From Microbacterium sp. CBA3102 (GTDB lineage Bacteria > Actinomycetota > Actinomycetes > Actinomycetales > Microbacteriaceae), in NCBI RefSeq assembly GCF_007954505.1, contig NZ_CP042412.1:310001-374000 (forward strand): a DNA stretch of 64,000 nucleotides, read 5' to 3'. Shown in pieces: positions 17,361-25,882 of this stretch. The notes under the pieces were generated by a model. That model had not been told where the DNA came from and did no database searches. It was given only the letters and a program-made list of their open reading frames with translations. The position numbers and the translations under genes are program-made. Position 1 is the first letter of the stretch; each line of letters starts with the position of its first letter.

Positions 17361-18874
17361 CAGAGCCCCTGCGCCAGGCGGTAGTACGCCTGATTCCAGC
17401 GCACCTGCTTCTGGAACTCCGGCAGCGTCGTGCTGTCGTCGATCACCAGCAGCTCGACCTCTGCCATCTCGGCGAAGTCGCGGAACGCCTCGATGCCGAC
17501 CGCGGTCGACATGACGGTGTGGTGTGCGGCCCCCGCCGTCAGCCACGCGGCGGCACTCGTGGTGAAGTCCGGTTGCGGCTTCCAGACAGCACGCCCGACC
17601 GGGAGCTTGGGCAGCGCGGCGCGCGGTGGCACGTTCTCGACCACGTTCGCGGTGAGACGGAAACGGTCGCGCATGTCGCTGAGGGCGACGACGACCGCGG
17701 GCCCCGGGTCCGCCGTGAAGACGAGTCGCACCGGGTCGTCCTTGCCGCCGATGCCGAGCGGATGGATCTCGAGCGTGGGCTTCGCGGTGGTCAGCGACGG
17801 CGAGACCTCGAGCATGTGGGCGCCGAGGATCAGCTCGTCGCCGGGCGTCATGTCGTAGGTGTAGTCCTCCATCAGGCTCGCGCCACCGGGGAGACCGGAG
17901 CCCATGACGTTGGCGATGCGCACGAGCACCGCGGTCTTCCAGTCTCCCTCGGCGCCGAAGCCATAGCCCTCCGCCATCAGTCTCTGCACTGCGAGACCCG
18001 GCAGCTGCGTCAGGGCGCCCAGATCTTCGAACGAGGTCGTGAAGGCGCTGAAGCCGCCCTCCTCCAAGAAGGACCGGAGCCCGAGCTCGATCGCGGCACC
18101 GTCGCGCAGCGAGGAGTGCCGGTCGCCGCCGCGGCGGAGCTCGGGGGCGACCTCGTACAGTTCCTCGTACTCGGCGACCAGCGCGTCGATCTCACCGTCG
18201 GATGCTGCCGCGACGGCATCCGCTAGCTCGTTCACACCCCAGGTGTTGACCTGCACGCCGAAGCGCAGTTCCGCCTCGGTCTTGTCACCCTCGGTCACGG
18301 CGACGAATCGCATGTTGTCCCCGAAACGGGCGAGCTTCAGATCGCGGGATGCCGCCAGCCGGGCGGCCGCACGCTGCCAGGTGCCGAGCTCCCGGCGCAC
18401 ACGCGGGTCGGAAGCATGCCCCACGATGGTCTTGCGCGGCACGCCCAGGCGCGTCTGGATGTATCCGAACTCACGGTCGCCGTGCGCGGCCTGGTTCAGG
18501 TTCATGAAGTCGAAGTCGATGTCGGCCCAGGGCAGCTCGACGTTCGCCTGCGTGTGCAGATGGGCGAGGGGCTTGCGCAGGGCGTCGAGGCCGGCGATCC
18601 ACATCTTCGCAGGGCTGAAGGTATGCATCCAGGCGACGAGACCGATCACCCGATCATCGGCGTTGGCTTCGAGCGCCGTCCGCTTGATGGCCGCCGCATC
18701 CGTGAGCACCGGCTTCCAGACGATGCGCACCGGGATCTCGGCGGACTCATCCAGCAGCCGGGCGATCTCCTGGGACTGCGCCGCGACCTGCGCGAGCGTC
18801 TCGGGGCCGTAGAGGTGCTGACTGCCGGTGAGGAACCAGACTTCGTAGCCGTCGAGCGAGGTGGTGAGAGCCAT
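17360..18874 (-). CDS. araA: L-arabinose isomerase
   Basis: The enzyme converts L-arabinose to L-ribulose and needs a divalent metal, typically manganese. The 504-residue length is standard. It opens [18 protein letters not shown] and has [15 protein letters not shown] near 90, then [19 protein letters not shown]. The metal-site glutamate region is [15 protein letters not shown] near 305, followed by MEDYTYDM, with HMLEVSP near 350. ATG at 18874 follows an AAAGGCACGCCCC leader. It lies 32 bases after araB, in an araD-araB-araA-mutarotase order. Confidence 0.97.
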   Translation of the reverse strand: MALTTSLDGYEVWFLTGSQHLYGPETLAQVAAQSQEIARLLDESAEIPVRIVWKPVLTDAAAIKRTALEANADDRVIGLVAWMHTFSPAKMWIAGLDALRKPLAHLHTQANVELPWADIDFDFMNLNQAAHGDREFGYIQTRLGVPRKTIVGHASDPRVRRELGTWQRAAARLAASRDLKLARFGDNMRFVAVTEGDKTEAELRFGVQVNTWGVNELADAVAAASDGEIDALVAEYEELYEVAPELRRGGDRHSSLRDGAAIELGLRSFLEEGGFSAFTTSFEDLGALTQLPGLAVQRLMAEGYGFGAEGDWKTAVLVRIANVMGSGLPGGASLMEDYTYDMTPGDELILGAHMLEVSPSLTTAKPTLEIHPLGIGGKDDPVRLVFTADPGPAVVVALSDMRDRFRLTANVVENVPPRAALPKLPVGRAVWKPQPDFTTSAAAWLTAGAAHHTVMSTAVGIEAFRDFAEMAEVELLVIDDSTTLPEFQKQVRWNQAYYRLAQGL

Positions 18875-18906
18875 GGGGCGTGCCTTTCGAGTGAAGCGCA
18901 GATGCG

Positions 18907-20490
18907 TCAGAGGGATGCGACGGCCGCAGCCTCGACGGCCAGACCCGCGCGGTAGCGATCGAGGTAGGACGAGAAGCCGGCGACGTCCGCCGGATCAGGG
19001 TCGACGACAGCGACGGATGCCGAGGCGAAGACCCGCTGGTCGAGGTAGTCCCCCAGCGTGAACTCGTCGGCCGCGGCGAGGTAGGAAGCGAGCACCGCGA
19101 TGCCCCATGCCCCGCCTTCCGAGGCGAGGTCGCCGACCGCGACCGGAGCCGCGAGCGCCCCGGCGAGGAACCGCTGGGCGACCCCGGCGGTGCGGAACAT
19201 GCCTCCGTGGGCGAGCATCCTGTCCAGCTCCACGCCCTCCGCGGTGAGAACCTGCATACCGAGGGCGAGGGTGCCGAACACGCCGTACACCTGCGCACGC
19301 ACGAAGTTGGCGAGGTGGAAGTCGCTGTCGGGCGTGCGGACGAACAGCGGTCGCCCGGCGGCGAGCCCGGCGATCGGCTCTCCGGCCAGGTGGTTGTAGG
19401 CGAGCAGCCCGCCGGCGTCAGCTTCTCCTACCAGTGCCTCACGGAACAGCACGTCGAACACGGCGTCCTCGTCGAGAGGCTGCCCCGCCGCTGCGGCGAA
19501 GCGTCCGAACAGGCCCGCCCACGCGGCGAGCTCACTGGCCCCGTTGTTGCAGTGCACCATCGCCACGGCGTCTCCCGCCGGGGTGGTGACGAGGTCGAGT
19601 TCGTCGTGCTGCTCCGCCAGCGGCCGCTCCAGCACGACCATCGCGAAGATGCTCGTGCCGGCACTCACGTTTCCGGTGCGCGGAGCCACGGCGTTCGTCG
19701 CCACCATCCCGGTTCCGGCGTCCCCCTCGGGCGGGCAGAGGGGGATGCCCGGCCGCAGCGCTCCGGTGGGGTCGAGGAGGGCGGCACCGTCGTCGGTGAG
19801 CGTCCCTGCCGCCGCCCCCGCCACCCGCACCGCCGGGAGCAGCGCGGTCAGCGGGGTGGGAAGCCGATCGCCCGCGAGCTCGGTGTAGGACCGCAGCATC
19901 CCCGCGTCGTAGTCGGCCGTGGCCGCGTCGATCGGGAACATGCCCGAGGCGTCGCCCACCCCCAGGACCCGCTCGCCGGTCAGTGCGTGATGCACGTACC
20001 CCGCGAGCGTCGTGACGAAGTCGAGGCGGGGCAGGTGCGGTTCCGCATCGATCACGGCCTGATGCAGGTGCGCGATCGACCAGCGCAGCGGGATGTTCAC
20101 CCCGAGAGCCGCGCGGAGCTCGGCGGCGGCGGGCCCCGTGTTCGTGTTGCGCCAGGTGCGGAACGGGACGAGCAGCCCACCGTCGGCGTCGAGGGCGAGG
20201 TAGCCGTGCATCATCGCCGAGATGCCGATCGCCCCGAACGTCTCAGGGCGGATGCCGTGCCGCCGCTCGACGTCGTCCACGAGCCCGGCATATGCGGCTC
20301 GCAGCCCGGTCCAGACGTCGTCGAGCGCGTAGGTCCACAGGCCGTCTTCGAGGCGGTTCTCCCAGGAGAAGGTTCCGGTGGCGAGCACCTCGGCCGGGTC
20401 CGAGCCGACCAGGCAGGCTTTGATCCGCGTCGACCCCAGTTCGATGCCGAGACTCGTGCGGCCGGCGGCGATGTCGTCGCGCGCGCTCAT
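18907..20490 (-). CDS. araB: L-ribulokinase (FGGY family)
   Basis: The enzyme phosphorylates L-ribulose using ATP. The 527-residue length is usual for AraB-type FGGY kinases. The N-terminus [16 protein letters not shown] is the first ATPase motif. [17 protein letters not shown] resembles the substrate region, [13 protein letters not shown] the phosphate motif, and [20 protein letters not shown] the C-terminal FGGY motif. The start at 20490 overlaps the araD end by 4 bases. Position between araD and araA supports L-ribulose as substrate over other FGGY substrates. Confidence 0.93.
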   Translation of the reverse strand: MSARDDIAAGRTSLGIELGSTRIKACLVGSDPAEVLATGTFSWENRLEDGLWTYALDDVWTGLRAAYAGLVDDVERRHGIRPETFGAIGISAMMHGYLALDADGGLLVPFRTWRNTNTGPAAAELRAALGVNIPLRWSIAHLHQAVIDAEPHLPRLDFVTTLAGYVHHALTGERVLGVGDASGMFPIDAATADYDAGMLRSYTELAGDRLPTPLTALLPAVRVAGAAAGTLTDDGAALLDPTGALRPGIPLCPPEGDAGTGMVATNAVAPRTGNVSAGTSIFAMVVLERPLAEQHDELDLVTTPAGDAVAMVHCNNGASELAAWAGLFGRFAAAAGQPLDEDAVFDVLFREALVGEADAGGLLAYNHLAGEPIAGLAAGRPLFVRTPDSDFHLANFVRAQVYGVFGTLALGMQVLTAEGVELDRMLAHGGMFRTAGVAQRFLAGALAAPVAVGDLASEGGAWGIAVLASYLAAADEFTLGDYLDQRVFASASVAVVDPDPADVAGFSSYLDRYRAGLAVEAAAVASL

Positions 20491-21206
20491 CGCCGGGAGT
20501 CCGTGCTCTGGCCGTAGACGTGCTGGTAACGCTCGTAGAGGCTGTCGATCGCTGCCTGCGGAATCGGGATCAGGGGCCCCGCCTCCCGGGCGAGATGCAC
20601 GGTGCGAGCGACATCTTCCACCATGACCGCCGCCTTCACCGCATCCTTCGCGTCGGCGCCGATGGTGAACGGCCCATGGTTCTGCATGAGCACCGCCCGC
20701 GAACGATGGCCGCTGAGGGTCTCGACGATGCCACGACCGATCGAGTCGTCGCCGATGATCGCGAACGGCCCGAGCGGCACCGGACCGCCGAACTCATCGG
20801 CCATGGCGGTGATGACGCAGGGGATCTCCTCGCCGCGCGCCGCCCAGGCGACCGCATAGGGCGAGTGCGTGTGCACGACTCCGCCGACCTCCGGCATGTG
20901 CCGATAGACGTAGGCGTGCGCGGCGGTGTCGCTCGAGGGTGAGCGTTCACTGCCCTCGGTGCCGGCGATCACGTTCCCGTCGAGATCGCACAGGATCATG
21001 TTCTCGGGCGCGAGGTCGTCATAGCTCACCCCGGACGGCTTGATCACGAAGAGATCGGCACCGGGGACACGCCCGGAGACGTTGCCTCCGGTCCAGACGA
21101 CCAGCCCGTAACGGACCAGTTCGCCGTGCAGGCGGGACACATCCGCGCGGACGGTGGCGATCGCCCTCTCGATGTCGGGGGCGAAGGTGGGGGCGTCGTC
21201 GCTCAC
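20487..21206 (-). CDS. araD: L-ribulose-5-phosphate 4-epimerase
   Basis: This 239-residue class II aldolase-fold enzyme converts L-ribulose-5-phosphate to D-xylulose-5-phosphate. The zinc-binding pattern is visible as VHTHSPYA near residue 115 and NHGPFTIG near 175, with GGNVSGRVPG and IKPSGVSYDDL at the phosphate site. The GTG start at 21206 follows a GAGG. It is the first gene of the araDBA-mutarotase operon, and the doubled LacI operator lies just upstream. Confidence 0.96.
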   Translation of the reverse strand: MSDDAPTFAPDIERAIATVRADVSRLHGELVRYGLVVWTGGNVSGRVPGADLFVIKPSGVSYDDLAPENMILCDLDGNVIAGTEGSERSPSSDTAAHAYVYRHMPEVGGVVHTHSPYAVAWAARGEEIPCVITAMADEFGGPVPLGPFAIIGDDSIGRGIVETLSGHRSRAVLMQNHGPFTIGADAKDAVKAAVMVEDVARTVHLAREAGPLIPIPQAAIDSLYERYQHVYGQSTDSRR

Positions 21207-21222
21207 GGCTACCTCGATCGTC

Positions 21223-21247
21223 GTGACCGGTCACTGTGACCGGTCAC
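21223..21247. promoter_or_regulatory. Doubled perfect operator GTGACCGGTCAC before araD
   Basis: GTGACCGGTCAC occurs at 21223-21234 and again at 21236-21247, separated by one T. Each is a perfect CG-centred palindrome of LacI type. They lie 17 bases before araD and downstream of the LacI-family gene at 21306-22316, its likely binder. Confidence 0.8.
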
Positions 21248-21305
21248 GGAAGTCTGTCACGGCTGCTCGGCACCCGTCAACCCGCCGCCCCGGCGAGCGC
21301 AGCTC

Positions 21306-22316
21306 TCAGCGCGGAGGAGCGATGGAGGCGCGCGAGACCAGCACCGGCGCCACGGCGGCGAGATCGGAGGGGGCCGCGGCTCCGTCCCCGATCACCGCAG
21401 CGACAGCCCTCCGGGCCAACTCGTCGAAGTCCTGGCGCACGGTCGTGAGAGCGGGCCAGTAGTAGGCGGCGTCAGGAGTGTCGTCGAACCCGACGACACT
21501 CACGTCATCCGGGACGTCGAGCCCCGCCTCGTGCAAGGCGCTCAGCAACCCCAGCGCCATCTGGTCGTTCGCGGCGAACACCGCGGTCACGCCGGACCGT
21601 CGCACCGCTTCGACCGCGGCGTGCCCCGACCCGGCCGACCAGTCCCCCGCGATCACGGGGCCGGGCGTCAGGCCACGGGCGGCGAGCTCCGCGGCGAATC
21701 CGTCGGCGCGCGACTCCGCCTCCAGCCAGTCGGTCGGCCCGGCGAGGTGCGCGATCCGCGTGTGCCCGGCGTCCGCGAGCGCGGCCACCGCCAGCCGCGC
21801 ACCCGCGACCTGATCCACCGACAGCCCCGTCTCACCGAGCCCGGCCGAGTGCAGGGTCACGACGGGCACCCCGATCCGGAGCGCGGCGAGCGCCTCGAGT
21901 GTCTGCGCGTGCGGGGCGACGACGACGATCCCCTCCACACCCTGCACGACGAGGTGATCGACCGCGGCGACCACGGCCTCCGCATCCGCCGCGTCGGCGA
22001 ACGCGGCACTCACCCAGTAGCCGGCCTCCCGCGCCGACGCCTCGAGCGCGGCAAGACTCCGCGACGGACCGTACTGCAAGGCGTCCGACGCCAACACCCC
22101 GAGAGTCCGGGACCGTCGGGTGCCCAGCGCCCGGGCGGCGTTGTTCATGCGGTACCCGAGCTCCGCCATGGCCGCGCGCACGCGCTCCTGCGTCTCGGGA
22201 GCGACGTCAGGGTGGTCATTCAAGACGCGCGACACGGTCTGACGAGACACCCCGGCCCGGGCGGCGACGTCACGGACGCCGATGGATCGGCCGCGGCCGT
22301 TGCTCGTGTCACTCAC
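21306..22316 (-). CDS. LacI-family regulator, probable repressor of the arabinose operon
   Basis: This 336-residue protein has helix-turn-helix IGVRDVAARAGVSRQTVSRV at residues 11-30 and hinge YRMNNAARALGTRRSRTLGV. The effector domain has VVGFDDTPDAAYYWPALTTV near 275. GTG at 22316 is preceded at 7 bases by TACACT, suggesting a leaderless transcript. The upstream open frame has no ribosome site. The gene lies directly before araD on the same strand, and GTGACCGGTCAC is repeated in between, so control of araDBA is the best guess. L-arabinose as effector is inferred. Confidence 0.88.
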   Translation of the reverse strand: MSDTSNGRGRSIGVRDVAARAGVSRQTVSRVLNDHPDVAPETQERVRAAMAELGYRMNNAARALGTRRSRTLGVLASDALQYGPSRSLAALEASAREAGYWVSAAFADAADAEAVVAAVDHLVVQGVEGIVVVAPHAQTLEALAALRIGVPVVTLHSAGLGETGLSVDQVAGARLAVAALADAGHTRIAHLAGPTDWLEAESRADGFAAELAARGLTPGPVIAGDWSAGSGHAAVEAVRRSGVTAVFAANDQMALGLLSALHEAGLDVPDDVSVVGFDDTPDAAYYWPALTTVRQDFDELARRAVAAVIGDGAAAPSDLAAVAPVLVSRASIAPPR

Positions 22317-22373
22317 GCCGACGAGTGTACGGCGTGGGCGTCCGCCACTCCGTCGGCATGGCACCCTGGTGAC

Positions 22374-23219
22374 ATGCGCATCGCTCTCACCGGTTCAACG
22401 GGCAAGCTCGGACGCGTCGTGGCACGGGAACTCCGTGCGAGCGGCCACGAGGTCATCGGCATGGACGTGGTGGGGGCCCGAGAGCCGGACTTCGTACAGG
22501 TCGATCTGACGGACTACGGCCAGGTCGTCGACGCCTTCGCGGGAGTGAACGACACGCACGACGGCATCGACGCGGTGGTGCACCTCGGAGCGATCCCGGC
22601 CCCCGGCATCCGCACCGACGTCGCCACGTTCCACAACAACATGCCGGCGACGTTCAACGTGTTCTGGGCCGCCGTGCGGCTCGGGATCCGTCGCATCGTC
22701 TACGCCTCGAGCGAGACGGTCCTGGGGCTGCCGTTCGATGCGCCGCCTCCCTACGTGCCGGTCGACGAGGAGTATCCGCCGCGTCCGGAATCCGTGTACT
22801 CGCTCGTGAAGACGCTCGAGGAGCAGCTGGCGACCGAGCTGGTGCGGTGGCAGCCGGAGCTGTCGATCACGGCCCTGCGGTTCTCCAACGTGATGGTGCC
22901 GGAGGACTACGCGGAGTTCCCCGACTTCGACACCGACGCGCTGCGCCGCAAGTGGAACCTGTGGGGCTACATCGATGCCCGCGACGGGGCCCAGGCGATC
23001 GAGCGGGCGCTCGAGAACGCGCCGGTGGGCTTCGATCGGTTCATCATCGCGGCGGCCGACACCGTGATGTCGCGGCCCAACGCCGAGCTGCTCGCCGAGG
23101 TCTTCCCCGACGTGCCCGTCACCCGCGCGGTGGCTCCGAACGAGACCCTGCTGTCGATCGACAAGGCCCGCCGCGTCCTGGGCTACGCCCCGCAGCACTC
23201 CTGGCGCGACCACGTGTGA
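22374..23219 (+). CDS. NAD-dependent epimerase/dehydratase-like oxidoreductase
   Basis: This is a 281-residue extended short-chain dehydrogenase. The Rossmann motif GSTGKLGRVVA lies at residues 7-17. The catalytic triad is readable as YASSE (Ser) and YSLVK (Tyr-x3-Lys). The acidic residue after beta-2 (GMDVVGA) suggests NAD. The C-terminal half contains WNLWGYIDARDGAQAIERAL, seen in uronate-dehydrogenase-like and UDP-hexose-epimerase-like members. It is divergent from the arabinose LacI gene. It might oxidise a sugar or sugar lactone, but the substrate is unknown. Confidence 0.8.
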   Translation: MRIALTGSTGKLGRVVARELRASGHEVIGMDVVGAREPDFVQVDLTDYGQVVDAFAGVNDTHDGIDAVVHLGAIPAPGIRTDVATFHNNMPATFNVFWAAVRLGIRRIVYASSETVLGLPFDAPPPYVPVDEEYPPRPESVYSLVKTLEEQLATELVRWQPELSITALRFSNVMVPEDYAEFPDFDTDALRRKWNLWGYIDARDGAQAIERALENAPVGFDRFIIAAADTVMSRPNAELLAEVFPDVPVTRAVAPNETLLSIDKARRVLGYAPQHSWRDHV

Positions 23220-23236
23220 GCCCCCGGTCGTCCGGC

Positions 23237-23289
23237 CGACGCCTGTGCTCCGCCCGACGCCTGTGCTCCGATCGACGCCCGGTGCTGCG
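23237..23289. repeat. Tandem direct repeat, three units of about 18 bases
   Basis: CGACGCCTGTGCTCCG starts at 23237 and 23255, with a diverged third unit (CGACGCCCGGTGCTGCG) at 23273. The block runs straight into palindrome copy D in the 184-base gap between two convergent genes. Confidence 0.8.
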
Positions 23290-23339
23290 GTCGCGATATG
23301 GCAGCGAGAAACGCTGTTTCGGCTGCCATATCGCGACCG
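23288..23339. repeat. Long palindromic repeat, copy D (perfect arms)
   Basis: CGGTCGCGATATGGCAGC at 23288-23305 pairs perfectly with 23322-23339. The 16-base loop itself contains GAAAC and GTTTC. It lies between the convergent epimerase-like gene (ends 23219) and alditol oxidase gene (ends 23404), as expected for a bidirectional terminator. Confidence 0.88.
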
Positions 23340-23403
23340 GAAGCCACGGGGACCGTGCGGGGACCGGACGGACCGGAGCGCGCAGGGGCGGGACGCGAGC
23401 GGA

Positions 23404-24663
23404 CTAGAGGCCGAGCCGCTCCAGGTAGGGGTTCACCAGGCGGCGGTCCGGGTCGTAGCGGGCGGCGAGTGCGGCGAAGTCGTCTCCGCGCGTGTATCGC
23501 GAGCGCGTCTCGGCGCCGTCGAGGGTGAACACCTTGCCCCAGTGCGGACGTGCCGTTGCGGGAAGCGCTGCCTCGATCGTCGGCAGCAGAGCGCGCACGG
23601 CCTCCTCATCCGGCTTCCAGGTGAAGTGGAGACCGACCGCATCCGTCCCGTACGACGGGCTGAGCCACAGACTGTCTGCGCGCACGGTGCGTATCTCGTT
23701 CACCAGCAGCAGGGGCGCGATCTGCCCCGCGAGGGTCCGCACGGCCTGGATCGCGGCCACCGCATCCTCACGCGGCACGAGGTACTCGCTCTGGATCTCG
23801 GCGCCGGCCGAGGGGGTGAAGTCGAGGCGGAAATGCGGCAGCCGCTCGAACCACGGCCCGGCGACCCCGAGCTGTTCGGTGCAGGCGATGGGGTCGACGC
23901 CCAGGATGGGATGCCGCTTGCTCACGGCAGCGACGGCTCCGAGCCGTTCGAACAGGGACACCCGGGCGGCCTCGCGCGCTTCGGGCAGACGCTGCTTGAC
24001 CCAGATCTGGTCGATCACATCGGTGCGCTCCCACGTCGAGAACAGGCTCACACTGGTGCCGATCGAGGTGACCTCGTCGAAGTCGGCGAGCACCGCGTCC
24101 CAGTCCGGATGCTCGAAGACGTGCTGAGCGATCTCGTATGTCGGCTCGACGTCGAGCGTCACATCGAGGACCGCACCGAGAGCCCCGAGGCTCACGACCG
24201 CGCCGTCGAAGTCGGCGTCCCCCCGCTCCAGCCTGCGGGTCTCGCCGGAGGGCGTGAGGATCGTGAGGCCTCGGACCGCGCTCGCGAGCGAACCGATGGC
24301 GTCGCCGGAACCGTGCGTGCCAGTGGCCACCGCTCCGGCGACGGAGATGTGCGGGAGTGAGGCCAGATTGGCGAGCGCGAGTCCCTCCGCGTCGAGCAGG
24401 GGCGCGATGTCGCCGTAGCGCGCGGCACCGGAGACCCGCACGGCCGTCCGGTCGGCGTTCACCTCGAACACCGAGGGCAGACGGTCGAGCGCGAGGAGCA
24501 CGCCTTCGGTGTCGGCGATGTCGTTGAAGCAGTGCCGTGAGCCGAGCACGCGCACCGGCCCGCCCTGCGCGAGCAGGGCGTCGAGTTCGTCGACCGACTC
24601 GGGGTGCGCGACCGCCGAGGCCCGGTACGTCAGGTTGCCTGCCCAGTTGCGCTCGCTGCTCAT
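23404..24663 (-). CDS. FAD-linked alditol oxidase (xylitol/sorbitol oxidase type)
   Basis: This 419-residue flavoprotein of the vanillyl-alcohol-oxidase fold oxidises the terminal hydroxyl of a polyol to an aldehyde, producing hydrogen peroxide. The start NWAGNLTYRASAV and length match Streptomyces AldO. In VLGSRHCFNDIA, His44 aligns with the histidine that binds FAD covalently. SVAGAVATGTHGSGD near 108 is the FAD pyrophosphate loop, and HWGKVFTLDG is at the C-terminal end. The gap to the divergent LacI gene holds an operator repeated before the downstream ABC operon, so it may be co-regulated with uptake of xylitol or a related sugar alcohol. Confidence 0.9.
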   Translation of the reverse strand: MSSERNWAGNLTYRASAVAHPESVDELDALLAQGGPVRVLGSRHCFNDIADTEGVLLALDRLPSVFEVNADRTAVRVSGAARYGDIAPLLDAEGLALANLASLPHISVAGAVATGTHGSGDAIGSLASAVRGLTILTPSGETRRLERGDADFDGAVVSLGALGAVLDVTLDVEPTYEIAQHVFEHPDWDAVLADFDEVTSIGTSVSLFSTWERTDVIDQIWVKQRLPEAREAARVSLFERLGAVAAVSKRHPILGVDPIACTEQLGVAGPWFERLPHFRLDFTPSAGAEIQSEYLVPREDAVAAIQAVRTLAGQIAPLLLVNEIRTVRADSLWLSPSYGTDAVGLHFTWKPDEEAVRALLPTIEAALPATARPHWGKVFTLDGAETRSRYTRGDDFAALAARYDPDRRLVNPYLERLGL

Positions 24664-24692
24664 TGCGCCATGATAGCCACCCGCCGATCGAC

Positions 24693-24704
24693 TACATCGA
24701 TGTA
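24693..24704. promoter_or_regulatory. LacI-type operator TACATCGATGTA between alditol oxidase and lacI genes
   Basis: A perfect 12-base palindrome lies 29 bases from the alditol oxidase start and 36 bases from the LacI start. The same sequence, extended to 16 bases, occurs at 25829-25844 before the transporter operon. Confidence 0.75.
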
Positions 24705-24740
24705 CTCCGCATCCGCCGGGCTCGGCGCTAGGCTGACCGG

Positions 24741-25787
24741 ATGACAGCGCTGCCGCCGCCCCGCGCCACCATGAAGGACGTCGCAGCCCTCGCCGGGGTC
24801 TCCCCCAAGACGGTGTCGAACGTCGTGACCGGCACGGTTCCCGTCAATGAGAGCACTCGGGCCAAGGTCGAGTCCGCGATGGCGCAGCTGGACTTCGTTC
24901 CCAACCTCAGCGCGCGGGGACTGCGCAAGGGGCGCTCCGGGATCATCGCCGTCGCCCTCCCCGATCTCGCGACCGCATTCTCGGCAGAGCTCGTGCATCG
25001 CATCGTCGAGGCTGCGCACGGCAAAGGCCTCGCCGTGCAGATCGAGGAGACGGCATCAGAGCCCGAGCGTGAGAAGGAGTTGGTCTCCCGCGCCCGCGCG
25101 CACCTGGTCGACGGCCTCATCCTCAACCCCATCCGCCTCGAGGACAGCGTGCTGAAGTACGCCGACCGCCTTCCGCCGCTGGTGGTGATCGGCGAGGTGG
25201 AGCAGAACCGTGCCGACCATGTGCGCATCGACAGCCGACAGGCTGCCGCCGACGCGACGCGGCATGTGCTGGCCCGCGGCGCGACACGGGTCGCGGTGGT
25301 CGGCGCCGACGACGATCCGTCGATCGCGACGGCCACGAGCCGGCTGCGCCTCGAGGGCGTGCACGATGCGCTCCGCGAAGCGGGCATCGCCCGGGATACT
25401 GCCCTCGAGATCAATCGTCTGCCCTGGTCGATGGCCGGTGGCGCGGAGGCGGTGCGTGTCCTGCTTGATCGCCGCGTGCCCTTCGACGCGATCGTGGCAT
25501 TCACGGATTCGCTCGCGCTCGGGGCTCTGCATACCCTGCACGACAACGGCATCCGAGTGCCGCACGACGTCATCGTGACCGGCTTCGACGATGTCGAGTT
25601 CTCGCGGTTCACCTCCCCGGCACTGACCTCGATAGCGTTCGATCGACAGGCGTTCGCGATCGCGGCACTCGGCCTTCTGGAGTCCCGCATGGACGACCGC
25701 ACGGCTCCGCCGCGGGCACTCACCCTCTCGCACCACCTCCTGGAACGCGCGAGCACGGAGGGCCGCCCGGCCGGCTACCGCCCCTGA
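24741..25787 (+). CDS. LacI-family transcriptional regulator
   Basis: This 348-residue protein has helix-turn-helix TMKDVAALAGVSPKTVSNVV at residues 10-29 and hinge FVPNLSARGLRKGRSGII. The effector-binding domain contains VVGADDDPSIATATSRLRLE and VTGFDDVEFSRFTSPALTSI. ATG at 24741 follows the hexamer TAGGCT by 6 bases with no ribosome site, suggesting leaderless translation. It is divergent from the alditol oxidase and directly upstream of a sugar ABC operon. The palindrome TACATCGATGTA occurs in front of both, so it should regulate both. Confidence 0.9.
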   Translation: MTALPPPRATMKDVAALAGVSPKTVSNVVTGTVPVNESTRAKVESAMAQLDFVPNLSARGLRKGRSGIIAVALPDLATAFSAELVHRIVEAAHGKGLAVQIEETASEPEREKELVSRARAHLVDGLILNPIRLEDSVLKYADRLPPLVVIGEVEQNRADHVRIDSRQAAADATRHVLARGATRVAVVGADDDPSIATATSRLRLEGVHDALREAGIARDTALEINRLPWSMAGGAEAVRVLLDRRVPFDAIVAFTDSLALGALHTLHDNGIRVPHDVIVTGFDDVEFSRFTSPALTSIAFDRQAFAIAALGLLESRMDDRTAPPRALTLSHHLLERASTEGRPAGYRP

Positions 25788-25828
25788 CCTCCGCCGGCAT
25801 CGGAGCGCGATCGATGCTTGCACATCCG

Positions 25829-25844
25829 ATTACATCGATGTAAT
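25829..25844. promoter_or_regulatory. LacI-type operator ATTACATCGATGTAAT before the sugar ABC operon
   Basis: This perfect 16-base palindrome lies 38 bases before the binding-protein start. It contains the 12-base operator found upstream of the lacI gene and the alditol oxidase. That is good evidence for a shared regulon. Confidence 0.8.
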
Positions 25845-25882
25845 GATGAGTCGTCCACCCGCCCTGTCACGAAGGAGTGACG

